NCBI RefSeq assembly: GCF_029051685.1
Contig: NZ_JAACFT010000031.1
Span: 1 to 64,000 of the forward strand
Length of the DNA: 64,000 bases
Direction of reading: 5' to 3'
From: Bradyrhizobium sp. CSA207
Lineage (GTDB): Bacteria > Pseudomonadota > Alphaproteobacteria > Rhizobiales > Xanthobacteraceae
Shown here: positions 34,761-43,113 of the stretch, one piece after another
How the letters are laid out: the number at the start of each line of letters is the position of its first letter
How positions within the stretch are numbered: the first letter of the stretch is position 1
Made by a program: the position numbers and the translations under genes
The notes under the pieces: generated by a model
Told to the model about the DNA's origin: nothing
Database searches by the model: none
What the model saw: only the letters and a program-made list of their open reading frames with translations

Positions 34761-34810
34761 TAGATATCCTAGATATCATTTATTGACAATATTACATGAC
34801 AAGTTAGGAT
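34761..34810 (+). promoter_or_regulatory. Candidate promoter and direct-repeat operator ahead of HTH gene and hyf operon
   Basis: TAGATATC occurs twice, at 34761 and 34770, 9 bp apart. It is followed by a perfect TTGACA at 34783-34788 and, after 16 bp, TAGGAT at 34805-34810, a reasonable -35/-10 pair. The HTH gene at 34865 follows on the same strand and runs directly into hyfB, so this promoter could drive the whole operon with autoregulation by the HTH protein. Function is inferred. Confidence 0.45.
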
Positions 34811-34864
34811 GCGAGATGGCGCTTGATATTGGCCGGGGTTCCCTCGACGGTGAAGCAGATATCG

Positions 34865-35185
34865 ATGATCACGGCAGCTCAGTTGCGGGCAGCCCGGCTG
34901 CTTCTCGGAATCGATCAGCGCCGGCTCGCCGCACTCTCCGGTCTTTCCGCGCCTACAATCCAGCGAATGGAGGCCAGCGAAACGATGGTTCGGGGCAATG
35001 TCGATTCGCTGATCAAGTTGATTGCCGCATTCGATGCCGCCGGGATCGAGATGATCGATGAAGGAGCCGTCAGCAATTCGCAGGGACGCGGCGTGCGACT
35101 GAAGTTGAATTGGAGGCCGGCTGAAGCCGATTTGGACCGCCAGCCGGAACACAAAGCATCGCGCAGAACGCGGAGCGGCGCTTGA
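34865..35185 (+). CDS. XRE-type HTH regulator (left twin)
   Basis: The 106-residue protein has an N-terminal Cro/CI helix-turn-helix (AAQLRAARLLLG, LAALSGLSAPTIQRME), a short GNVDSLIKL helix, an AAGIEMIDEG element and a GRGVRLK segment. It is clearly homologous to the product at 42525-42848. Its stop overlaps the hyfB ATG (TGATG), so it is the first gene of the operon. ATG 34865 was chosen because homology to its twin begins there. Likely a self-repressing operon regulator (inference). Confidence 0.85.
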   Translation: MITAAQLRAARLLLGIDQRRLAALSGLSAPTIQRMEASETMVRGNVDSLIKLIAAFDAAGIEMIDEGAVSNSQGRGVRLKLNWRPAEADLDRQPEHKASRRTRSGA

Positions 35186-37200
35186 TGTCTCCCGTCGTTT
35201 TGCAAATGTCATGTGTCGCGGGATTGCTGGGGATCGCCGGGCTTGCGATCGTTCTGAGCCGCGCAAAGAGCTCCACCGCCATCATCTACGGCCTCACCAT
35301 GGCCGTTTCCCTGGTCGCCTTGTTCGGGTCGGTTCGCAGCCTGCTCGGTGGCGTCCCGAACGGCTCCGAACTGATCTTGCCGATCGGACTCCCGTGGCTT
35401 GGCGCGCATTTCCGCCTGGATGCGCTGGCTTCGTTTTTCCTGGTCGTCGTCAATCTGGGGGGAGCGTCGGCCAGCCTTTACGGTCTCGGCTACGGTCACC
35501 ACGATCCGGCGCCGCATCGCGTGCTTCCCTTCTTCCCCGCCTTTCTTGCCGGGATGAACCTGGTGGTCCTTTCGGACGACGCTTTTTCCTATCTGCTTTG
35601 CTGGGAATTCATGTCGCTCGCTTCCTGGGCGCTGGTCATGGCGCACCATCGCGAGCGGGGCAACGCGAAGGCGGGTTACGTCTATCTGGTGATGGCAAGC
35701 TTCGGCACGCTCGCATTGCTGCTGGCGTTCGGCCTGCTGGCGGGACCGGCCGGAGATTACGGATTCGCGGCCATCCGCGCCGCCGGGCACACACCATACG
35801 CCGCGACATCGGTGTTGATTCTGATGTTGCTCGGAGCCGGTTCAAAGGCCGGCCTTTTGCCGTTGCATGTGTGGCTGCCGCTCGCGCATCCGGCCGCGCC
35901 AAGCCATGTTTCGGCGCTGATGAGCGGCGTCATGACCAAGGTCGCGATCTACGGCTTTATTCGCGTCATCTTCGACCTGCTGGGACAACCGATCTGGTGG
36001 GCAAGTGTGGTCGTGCTGATCCTCGGTGGCATCACCGCCGTCATGGGAATTCTCTACGCCATGATGGAAAAGGATCTGAAGCGCCTGCTCGCGTACAGCA
36101 CGATCGAAAACGTTGGCGTCATCTTCGCCAGCCTCGGCCTCGCCCTGGCCTTCCAGGCCAACGGGTTGAAGCTTGCGGCGGCGCTGGCCTTCACGGCGGC
36201 GCTGTTTCACGTTCTCAATCATTCCTTTTTCAAGAGTCTGCTGTTTTTCGGGGCCGGCGCGGTGCTGATGTCGACGGGAGAGCGGGACATGGACAGGCTG
36301 GGTGGTCTCATCCATCGCATGCCGCTCACGAGCTTCGTCGTTCTCGTCGGCTGCGTCGCGATCTCGGCACTGCCGCCTTTCAACGGCTTCGTTTCAGAAT
36401 GGCTCATGTTCCAGGCCGTGCTGCAAAGTCCGGAGTTGCCGCAATGGGCGCTGAAGATCACGGTGCCCGCGGTCGGCGCGCTATTGGCCTTGGCGGCTGC
36501 ATTGGCCGCGGCATGCTTCGTCAAGGCGTTCGGCGTGACGTTCCTCGGGAGACCGCGCAGCACGGCCGCGGAAACCGCCCGCGAGGTCGACCGTTACGCG
36601 CTCACCGCCATGTTCGTCCTTGCCGGACTGTGCTTGCTGGCCGGAATCCTGCCGGGACTGGTGATCGATGCGCTTTCGCCGATCACGACCGAGATCCTCG
36701 GTGGCCGCATGCCGATCCAGGCCAATGTACCCTGGCTTTCGATCGTGCCGATTGCGGAAAGCCGCAGTTCGTACAACGGACTACTGGTGATGCTGTTCAT
36801 CGCGATATCCGCTTCCCTGGCCGTCTTCGTTATCCATCGCTTCGCCTCGCACGCGCTGCGGCGGGGACCCGCCTGGGGCTGCGGTTTCTCCGATCCGACG
36901 CCTGCGGCCCAGTATTCGGCCGGAAGCTTCGCACAGCCGATTCGCCGTGTTTTCGGCACGCTCGTGTTCCATGCCCGTGACCATGTCGAGATGCCGGCAC
37001 CCGGAGATATCAGGCCGGCGCGGTTGCGGATCGAATTGCATGATCTGGTCTGGGAGGGAATGTATCAGCCCATCGCGGGCGCGGTCGGCTTTTCAGCCGA
37101 TCGGCTCAACCGGCTCCAGTTCCTGACGATCCGGCGATATCTCAGTCTCGTCTTTGCCACCCTCGTCACCTTGCTCCTGGTGCTCGCGATATGGTCGTGA
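35185..37200 (+). CDS. HyfB-like antiporter-type membrane subunit
   Basis: The 671-residue polytopic protein of the NuoL/MrpA-D family is in its hydrogenase-4 HyfB form. The conserved proton-path features are the Glu in LLCWEFMSLASWAL, the Lys in GAGSKAGLLPLHVWLPLAHPAAPSHVSA, and a LKRLLAYSTIENVG motif. The long C-terminal extension matches HyfB and HycC. It should pump protons or sodium when coupled to electron flow in the peripheral arm. It is translationally coupled to the HTH gene and overlaps hyfC by 10 bp. Confidence 0.92.
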   Translation: MSPVVLQMSCVAGLLGIAGLAIVLSRAKSSTAIIYGLTMAVSLVALFGSVRSLLGGVPNGSELILPIGLPWLGAHFRLDALASFFLVVVNLGGASASLYGLGYGHHDPAPHRVLPFFPAFLAGMNLVVLSDDAFSYLLCWEFMSLASWALVMAHHRERGNAKAGYVYLVMASFGTLALLLAFGLLAGPAGDYGFAAIRAAGHTPYAATSVLILMLLGAGSKAGLLPLHVWLPLAHPAAPSHVSALMSGVMTKVAIYGFIRVIFDLLGQPIWWASVVVLILGGITAVMGILYAMMEKDLKRLLAYSTIENVGVIFASLGLALAFQANGLKLAAALAFTAALFHVLNHSFFKSLLFFGAGAVLMSTGERDMDRLGGLIHRMPLTSFVVLVGCVAISALPPFNGFVSEWLMFQAVLQSPELPQWALKITVPAVGALLALAAALAAACFVKAFGVTFLGRPRSTAAETAREVDRYALTAMFVLAGLCLLAGILPGLVIDALSPITTEILGGRMPIQANVPWLSIVPIAESRSSYNGLLVMLFIAISASLAVFVIHRFASHALRRGPAWGCGFSDPTPAAQYSAGSFAQPIRRVFGTLVFHARDHVEMPAPGDIRPARLRIELHDLVWEGMYQPIAGAVGFSADRLNRLQFLTIRRYLSLVFATLVTLLLVLAIWS

Positions 37201-38147
37201 TCTCGGACATCGTGGTACAGGGCGTGCAGATGCTTCTGGTGCTCCTGCTCGCGCCGCTGCTGACCGGCTTCGTACGCAAGATCAAGGCGCGGCTGGTGCT
37301 GCGCCAGGGACCGGCGGTCTTTCAGCCGTATCGCGACCTCCTGCGCTTGCTGCGCAAGGAGGTGGTGCTGGCTGACAACGCCTCATGGCTATTCCGCGTG
37401 ACACCCTATGTGACTTTTGCCGCGATCTGGGTTGCCGCCGCCCTGGTGCCGACCTTTGCGACAGGCCTGCTGTTCAACTGGAGCGCAGATCTGATCGCCA
37501 TCGTTGCGCTGCTCGGAAGCGCCCGATTCTTTCTGGCGCTCGCCGGAATGGACGTCGGCACCAGTTTTGGCGGCATCGGCTCCAGCCGCGAAGTCATGAT
37601 CGCGGCACTGGCGGAGCCTGCGATGCTGCTGATTTTCTTTTGCATGGCGCTTGTTGCCGGCTCAACCCAGCTTTCAACGGTGGCCGATTTCATGGCGTCG
37701 TCGCACATCGGACTACGGGTATCGCTGGGAATGGCGGTCATCGCACTGATCATGGTGGCGCTGGCCGAGAACGCGCGCATCCCGGTCGACAACCCGGCCA
37801 CGCATCTGGAACTCACCATGGTGCATGAGGCGATGGTTCTCGAATATTCCGGTCGCCATCTCGCGATGATCGAATTCGGCGCGTTTCTCAAGCTGCTGCT
37901 CTACATTTCGCTGATTGCCTGTGTGTTCCTGCCCTGGAAGATCGCGGTGTTCGGCGCCGGGCCGCTTGCCTACGCCGTTGGCGCCGGCGCCTACGTCGTC
38001 AAACTTGCGGCTGCTGGCTTTTTCCTCGCACTGTTCGAGACCGCCACCGCGAAAATGAGAATTTTTCGCATTCCGCAATTCCTCGGGGCCGCCCTCATGC
38101 TGGGCTTGCTCGGGACGCTCCTCCTGTTCGTATCGAGGAGTTTCTAA
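37191..38147 (+). CDS. HyfC-like membrane anchor subunit (NuoH family)
   Basis: The 318-residue protein has about eight membrane segments and belongs to the NuoH/HycD/HyfC family, which links the peripheral arm to the ion-pumping arm. Family features include RKIKARLVLRQGPAVFQPYRDL near the N-terminus, an acidic ALAEPAM loop, and AENARIPVDNPATHLELTMVHEAM, the conserved quinone-cavity loop. Genes overlap on both sides. Confidence 0.93.
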   Translation: MVVISDIVVQGVQMLLVLLLAPLLTGFVRKIKARLVLRQGPAVFQPYRDLLRLLRKEVVLADNASWLFRVTPYVTFAAIWVAAALVPTFATGLLFNWSADLIAIVALLGSARFFLALAGMDVGTSFGGIGSSREVMIAALAEPAMLLIFFCMALVAGSTQLSTVADFMASSHIGLRVSLGMAVIALIMVALAENARIPVDNPATHLELTMVHEAMVLEYSGRHLAMIEFGAFLKLLLYISLIACVFLPWKIAVFGAGPLAYAVGAGAYVVKLAAAGFFLALFETATAKMRIFRIPQFLGAALMLGLLGTLLLFVSRSF

Positions 38148-38815
38148 TGCAGATGCACAGTCTCGCCTTCGACGTCTCGCATACGCTCGCCGGCGGCCTG
38201 GTTCTGATCAGCTTCATGATGCTGTACCAAGACCGCCTTTATTCGCTGCTCAACGTTTTTGCTCTCCACGCCGTCGTGCTTGCGCTTTCCGTCGCCTGGC
38301 AAGCCTTTGTCCAGCACGCGCCTCATCTCTACATCACGGCGGCCATAGCCCTCGTGTTCAAGGCGATCGTCATTCCGGTGGCACTGCATCGCATCGTCAA
38401 GCAGCTCGGCATTCATCGCGACATTGAGTCAGCCGTGGGTATTGGCCCGACCATGCTGGCCGGGATGGCGTTGGTCGCGCTCTCCATGGTCCTGATGCTG
38501 CGGGTGACCGCCGAGGCCGATCCGCTGGCGCGCGAAGATCTCGCCTTCGCCCTGTCGGTCGTACTGCTCGGACTTCTGGTCATGGTGACACGTCGCAACG
38601 CCGTCAGTCAGGTCGTGGGGTTCATGTCGCTCGAGAACGGACTGGTGTTGGCAGCGACTGGCGCCAAAGGCATGCCGCTCGTCGTCGAGATCAGCGTGGC
38701 GTTCTCGATCCTGATCGCCTTCATCGTCATCGGCATCTTCCTGTTCCGGATCCGCGAACGCTTCGATTCCGTCGACGTTTCCGCCCTGGATGACTACCGG
38801 GGCGAGCGGCGATGA
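38147..38815 (+). CDS. HyfE-like small membrane subunit
   Basis: The 222-residue membrane protein has about seven hydrophobic segments and corresponds to HyfE, which is partly related to NuoK/MrpC. Landmarks are an early SFMMLYQDRLYSLLNVFALHA, KAIVIPVALHRIV, and VVGFMSLENGLVLAATG with the conserved Glu. A one-base TAATG overlap with hyfC and a 4-base overlap with the next gene show a tight operon. Confidence 0.88.
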   Translation: MQMHSLAFDVSHTLAGGLVLISFMMLYQDRLYSLLNVFALHAVVLALSVAWQAFVQHAPHLYITAAIALVFKAIVIPVALHRIVKQLGIHRDIESAVGIGPTMLAGMALVALSMVLMLRVTAEADPLAREDLAFALSVVLLGLLVMVTRRNAVSQVVGFMSLENGLVLAATGAKGMPLVVEISVAFSILIAFIVIGIFLFRIRERFDSVDVSALDDYRGERR

Positions 38816-40263
38816 GCATGGCTTCCTTCGATCCCGTGACGGCGGTGCTGCTGATTCCGATCATGTCGGCGGCGCTGCTCGCCGTTTTGCCCGGTTACCG
38901 GCTGACGGCCCGGCTGAATGTCGTCGCGAGCTTGTTCACCTTTGCCTCGGCGCTCTCGTTGTTCGTCATCGAACGTCCGCAGCCGGGGCCGTACGTTCTC
39001 GTCGACGATCTCAACGTCGTCTTCATCGTGCTCAACACTTTCGTCGGCTTCACGACCAGCATCTTCAGCGCAAGCTACATCGCCCATGAACTCGAGACCG
39101 GCAGGTTGACGCCGGTGTACCTGCGTTTCTATCACGCAATGTATCAGACCATGATGTTCGGCATGAATCTGGCCTTCGTGTCGAACAATATCGGCCTGAT
39201 GTGGGTCGCCGTCGAAATCGCAACGCTCACCACCGTGCTGATGGTCGGGATCTATCGCACCCATGCAGCCCTGGAAGCGGCGTGGAAATATTTCATCCTG
39301 GGCAGCGTCGGGATTGCGTTTGCCCTGTTCGGCACGATCCTCATCTATATGGCGGCGCGGCCGGTCGTCGGCGAGGGTCAGGACGGCATGGTCTGGACGC
39401 TGTTGATGCAGCATGCCGCCGCCTTCGATCCCGCCCTCCTCAACGTCGCTTTCATATTCCTGTTTCTTGGCTACGGAACCAAGGTTGGCCTCGCGCCGCT
39501 GCACGCTTGGCTGCCCGACGCCCACGCCGAAGGTCCGACCCCGATATCGGCCGTGCTGTCGGGCCTGCTCCTGAACGTTGCGCTCTATGCGCTATTGCGT
39601 TTCAAGATCCTGCTCGCCGCCAACCCCAACGCGATCGCTCCGGGCCCCCTGATGGTGACGATGGGCCTCGTCTCGCTGATCTTCGCGGCCTTCATGCTCT
39701 ACCGCAGGCGGGACATCAAGCGGCTGTTCGCCTACTCCTCGATCGAACACATGGGCATCATCGTCTTTGCGTTCGGAATGGGCGGTCCGCTTGCCAATTT
39801 TGCCGGGCTGCTGCACATGGTGATGCACAGCCTGACCAAGTCGGCGATCTTTTACGCCGTCGGCCACATCTCGCAGATCAAGGGCACCCAGCGGATCAGC
39901 AGGATCCGGGGCTTGACGGTGACCCATCCGGCGCTGGGCTGGGGCTTCGTCGCGGGCGTCGTCGCGATCGCCGGATTACCGCCGCTGGGCATCTTCATGA
40001 GCGAATTTCTCGTCGTGAGTTCGACGTTCGCGCGGCAGCCGCTGTTGGCGATCGCGCTGGTGTTCGGACTTCTGCTGGCGTTTGGCGCATTGATGCTGCG
40101 CCTGACCAGCGTCGCCTTCGGCGAGCCCCGCGGCAGCAAGGCGTCGGCAGAAGCTTCCTACGTGCCGATGTTTGCACATCTTTCACTGGTTCTGGGCGCC
40201 GGAATCTATCTGCCCGCGCCGCTCGTCATTTGGTTCCAGAACGTGGCTCGTCTCCTTGGATAG
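38812..40263 (+). CDS. HyfF-like antiporter-type membrane subunit
   Basis: The 483-residue second NuoL/M/N-type subunit has the Glu in MWVAVEIATLTTVLMVG, the Lys in YGTKVGLAPLHAWLPDAHAEGPTPISA, and FAYSSIEHMGIIVF. It matches the HyfF/NuoM group. Together with HyfB the complex would have two antiporter-like subunits and hence two potential ion channels plus the HyfC junction. It is followed by the soluble subunits after an 18-bp gap. Confidence 0.92.
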   Translation: MSMASFDPVTAVLLIPIMSAALLAVLPGYRLTARLNVVASLFTFASALSLFVIERPQPGPYVLVDDLNVVFIVLNTFVGFTTSIFSASYIAHELETGRLTPVYLRFYHAMYQTMMFGMNLAFVSNNIGLMWVAVEIATLTTVLMVGIYRTHAALEAAWKYFILGSVGIAFALFGTILIYMAARPVVGEGQDGMVWTLLMQHAAAFDPALLNVAFIFLFLGYGTKVGLAPLHAWLPDAHAEGPTPISAVLSGLLLNVALYALLRFKILLAANPNAIAPGPLMVTMGLVSLIFAAFMLYRRRDIKRLFAYSSIEHMGIIVFAFGMGGPLANFAGLLHMVMHSLTKSAIFYAVGHISQIKGTQRISRIRGLTVTHPALGWGFVAGVVAIAGLPPLGIFMSEFLVVSSTFARQPLLAIALVFGLLLAFGALMLRLTSVAFGEPRGSKASAEASYVPMFAHLSLVLGAGIYLPAPLVIWFQNVARLLG

Positions 40264-40281
40264 CGAAGGAATGGACGCGAC

Positions 40282-41787
40282 ATGCCATCACTGATCGATC
40301 TGGTGCTCGAAGGCCGCAACATCCAGCAGCACCATCCATGGCCGCGCGTCGTGGTCGATGCGCAGATCTGGCAATTTGCAGCGAGCGAACTGGCGTACGG
40401 ACGCTGGACACTCGTTGGCCTCTGGGGCGAACCCTCGACCGTCCACATGGCGATCATGGACGGGGATGCGACCGCTGTCGTCAGCCTGGATTGCCCCGAT
40501 CGTGTCTACCCTTGCGTCGCCAAGCACCACCCGCCGGCGCTTCGGCTGGAGCGCGCGATCAACGATTTGTTCGGACTGTCCGCGCAAGGCCTGCCCGATG
40601 CCCGCCCTTGGCTCGATCACAACCGCTGGGGCGTGCGCTCCCCGTTGGGAAACCGGATCGACGCACCGGCGACGACGTCGCCCTATCGCTTCCTGCCAAC
40701 GGAAGGCGATGGCCTGCACCAGATTGCGGTCGGTCCGGTGCACGCCGGCATTATCGAACCCGGACATTTCCGTTTCACCGCCAGCGGAGAAACCGTGGTC
40801 CGGCTGGAACAGCGGCTCGGATATACCCACAAGGGTATCGAAGGGCTGATGCGAGGCGCCGGCATCGAGCGCGCGGCGCAACTGGCCGGGCGTGTATCGG
40901 GTGACAGCACGGTTGCCTATGCCTATGCGTTTTCGAAGGCCGCCGAGGCTGCCCTGCAACTGCAAGTGCCGGACCGCGCTGTGTGGCTGCGGGCGCTGCT
41001 GGCCGAACTCGAGCGGCTTGCCAATCACCTCGGCGACATCGGCGCAATCTGCAACGATGCCTCGTTCGGCTTGATGCAGGCCCACTGCAACGTGCTGCGT
41101 GAGGACATTCTCCGCGCCGCAAACACAGCCTTCGGTCACCGTCTGATGCGAGACGTCATCGTTCCCGGCGGGCTGGTGCGCGATCTCGATGAAGAAGGCA
41201 AGGCAAGCATCGCCGCGGTGCTCGACAATCTCCACGTTCGCTTTCCCGCCTTGATCGAACTCTACGACAACACCGCCTCACTTCAGGATCGTACCGTCGA
41301 TACCGGCATCGTCACGACGGCGCTGGCAAAACAATACGGTGCGGGAGGCTATGTGGGTCGCGCGTCCGGAAGGACCTTCGATGCCCGTCGCGCTCCCGGT
41401 TATCCGCCGTATGGCGATCTGCGTTTCGAGGTGCCGGTGCTCGACGACGGTGATGTCAATGCCCGTGTCTGGATCCGGATTCGGGAAGTCGAACAGAGTC
41501 TTTCCCTGGTGCGCCAGATCATGGAGCGGCTTCCCGGCGGTCCGTCAAACGTACCGATCGCCGCCGTGGCTGGGGCGCGCGAGGGTATGGCGCTGGTCGA
41601 AGGGTTCAGGGGCGACATCCTGGTCTGGCTCCGGCTCGACGGTGGCCGGGTCGATCGCTGCCATCTTCGCGATCCATCCTGGTTCCAATGGCCGTTGCTC
41701 GAAGCAGCCATCGAAAACAACATCGTCGCCGATTTTCCGCTCTGCAATAAATCGTTCAACTGTTCCTATTCCGGGCAGGACCTGTAG
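40282..41787 (+). CDS. HyfG-like large subunit lacking the NiFe ligands
   Basis: The 501-residue fusion has a NuoC-like domain (about 1-115) and a NuoD/hydrogenase large-subunit domain (about 140-501), the HyfG/HycE layout. The N-terminal nickel motif RVCGIC is R204-V-S206-G-D-S209, so both Cys are Ser. The C-terminal DPCxxC is replaced by SFNCSYSGQDL, where the two ligand positions are Ser and Gly and a lone Cys is shifted by one. The C-terminal processing extension after the motif is also absent. It cannot bind a normal NiFe site. The fold is otherwise intact, including EGLMRG and the H/R-rich helices near the quinone side. Confidence 0.9.
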   Translation: MPSLIDLVLEGRNIQQHHPWPRVVVDAQIWQFAASELAYGRWTLVGLWGEPSTVHMAIMDGDATAVVSLDCPDRVYPCVAKHHPPALRLERAINDLFGLSAQGLPDARPWLDHNRWGVRSPLGNRIDAPATTSPYRFLPTEGDGLHQIAVGPVHAGIIEPGHFRFTASGETVVRLEQRLGYTHKGIEGLMRGAGIERAAQLAGRVSGDSTVAYAYAFSKAAEAALQLQVPDRAVWLRALLAELERLANHLGDIGAICNDASFGLMQAHCNVLREDILRAANTAFGHRLMRDVIVPGGLVRDLDEEGKASIAAVLDNLHVRFPALIELYDNTASLQDRTVDTGIVTTALAKQYGAGGYVGRASGRTFDARRAPGYPPYGDLRFEVPVLDDGDVNARVWIRIREVEQSLSLVRQIMERLPGGPSNVPIAAVAGAREGMALVEGFRGDILVWLRLDGGRVDRCHLRDPSWFQWPLLEAAIENNIVADFPLCNKSFNCSYSGQDL

Positions 41788-41796
41788 GAGAAGACG

Positions 41797-42330
41797 ATGC
41801 GCAAACTTCTCTTTCAAAATTTCTTCCGGGGTCCACTCACGGAGCGGGCTCCCGCACTCGACGAGGCCGCCGTCGAAGAACTCGCCACCGCCTTGCAGCG
41901 CGCCGCGCGGCGGCGCCTCGGCAGAAGCCTCTCGATCCGCGAAATCGATGCAGGGTCATGCAATGGCTGCGAGCTGGAGATCCATGCGCTGAGCAACGCC
42001 TATTACGACGTCGAGCGTTTCGGTATTCGCTTCGTCGCCTCGCCACGCCACGCCGATGTTCTCCTCGTCACGGGGCCAGTGACCAAAAACATGAGCGATG
42101 CATTGGAGCGAACCTATCGCGCGACCCCCGACCCGAAATGGGTCATTGCCCTTGGAGACTGTGCACGGGATGGCGGGTGTTTTGCCGGCAGCTACGCGGT
42201 GGTCGGCGGGGTTTCGCAAATCGTTCCCGTCGACCTTCATATTCCGGGCTGTCCGCCGCCGCCCGTTACGATCTTGCAGGGACTTCTTTCCCTGCTCGAT
42301 CGAACCGCAAAAAATGTCGCTTCCACGTGA
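41797..42330 (+). CDS. HyfI-like iron-sulfur subunit (NuoB family)
   Basis: The 177-residue protein carries the four-cysteine set for one 4Fe-4S cluster of the N2 type: GSCNGCELEI (C55, C58), GDCARDGGC (C122, with C128 extra) and IPGCPPPP (C152). In complex I this cluster hands electrons to quinone at the interface with the large and NuoH-like subunits. It is the last gene of the operon, 9 bp after hyfG. No HyfA or HyfH ferredoxin subunit is encoded, so the electron input to this cluster is unknown. Confidence 0.92.
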   Translation: MRKLLFQNFFRGPLTERAPALDEAAVEELATALQRAARRRLGRSLSIREIDAGSCNGCELEIHALSNAYYDVERFGIRFVASPRHADVLLVTGPVTKNMSDALERTYRATPDPKWVIALGDCARDGGCFAGSYAVVGGVSQIVPVDLHIPGCPPPPVTILQGLLSLLDRTAKNVAST

Positions 42331-42524
42331 GGCTCTGGAGACGACTTCGGCTATTCCACCCGGCTTGATCGGGATGCGTTCAAACCGCAATAGTCCTCAT
42401 GAAAAACGCCATTGGTGTGAGATGCTGTCTGCGCGTCTTGAGCTGTCAGAGGCCGCTTGCCAGACTGTTTGCTCTTAGCGCTCTTATCTTCTTCGATCAG
42501 GAAATCCGTTGTTCGAGCACCACG

Positions 42525-42848
42525 CTATTCTCGAGTCCGCTCCATCGTCCGCAGCGGCGAGGACTTGGACTGCTTTATGTTCTTGGTCTTTGGCTTCGTA
42601 ACATGTTCCCTGAGGCGAACGCCGCGACCACCGGCTGAGCTCGTAACCCCCGGATTGATCAATTCGATCCCCGCATTCTCCAGCGCGGACACCAGCTTCA
42701 TCAGAGAATCGACGTTTCCGCGGATAACACCGTCGCTCGCCTCCATGCGCTGGATGGTAGGGACTGAAAGATCCGCAAGGTCGGCAGTTTGCCGTTGATC
42801 TATGTTCAGGAGCGCACGAGCAGCCCTGAGTTGGTTGGCCGTGATCAT
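42525..42848 (-). CDS. XRE-type HTH regulator (right twin)
   Basis: The 107-residue homologue of the product at 34865-35185 shares the same start (MITANQLRAARALL), SVPTIQRMEAS, RGNVDSLMKL, NAGIELINPG and GRGVRL. It adds a basic tail (TKPKTKNIKQSKSS). It converges on the hyf operon from the other side, so the operon is bracketed by twins. ATG 42848 is favoured; an upstream start to 42896 is possible. The upstream region has ATATATC-like inverted elements near 42870 and 42935. Confidence 0.85.
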   Translation of the reverse strand: MITANQLRAARALLNIDQRQTADLADLSVPTIQRMEASDGVIRGNVDSLMKLVSALENAGIELINPGVTSSAGGRGVRLREHVTKPKTKNIKQSKSSPLRTMERTRE

Positions 42849-43113
42849 GAATTGGTCGCCTCCCGTAAGATGCGTCGATATATCTGTACCATCCAAATTA
42901 TTGTTTCAAGCATCAGTTTACATGCCGAATATATCAGACGCAAATTTGATTGTCTGCAACGCACCAAGGTGTCGGGCACCGACCATGCAGCCGATTTCCG
43001 GCAAGGATGCGGAAAGTGCAATTCCCGAAACAATTGGCACACCGCACGTCGCATGATAATAGATGTCTGGTACATGTGTTCTGATGCTAAACTCTTGATG
43101 TGGTTTACCTGCC

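Noticed and set aside
35185..42330. A functional [NiFe] hydrogenase-4 or formate hydrogenlyase
   Set aside because: All four cysteine ligands of the NiFe site are replaced in the large subunit, the ferredoxin-like subunits are missing, and no formate dehydrogenase or maturation genes are present.
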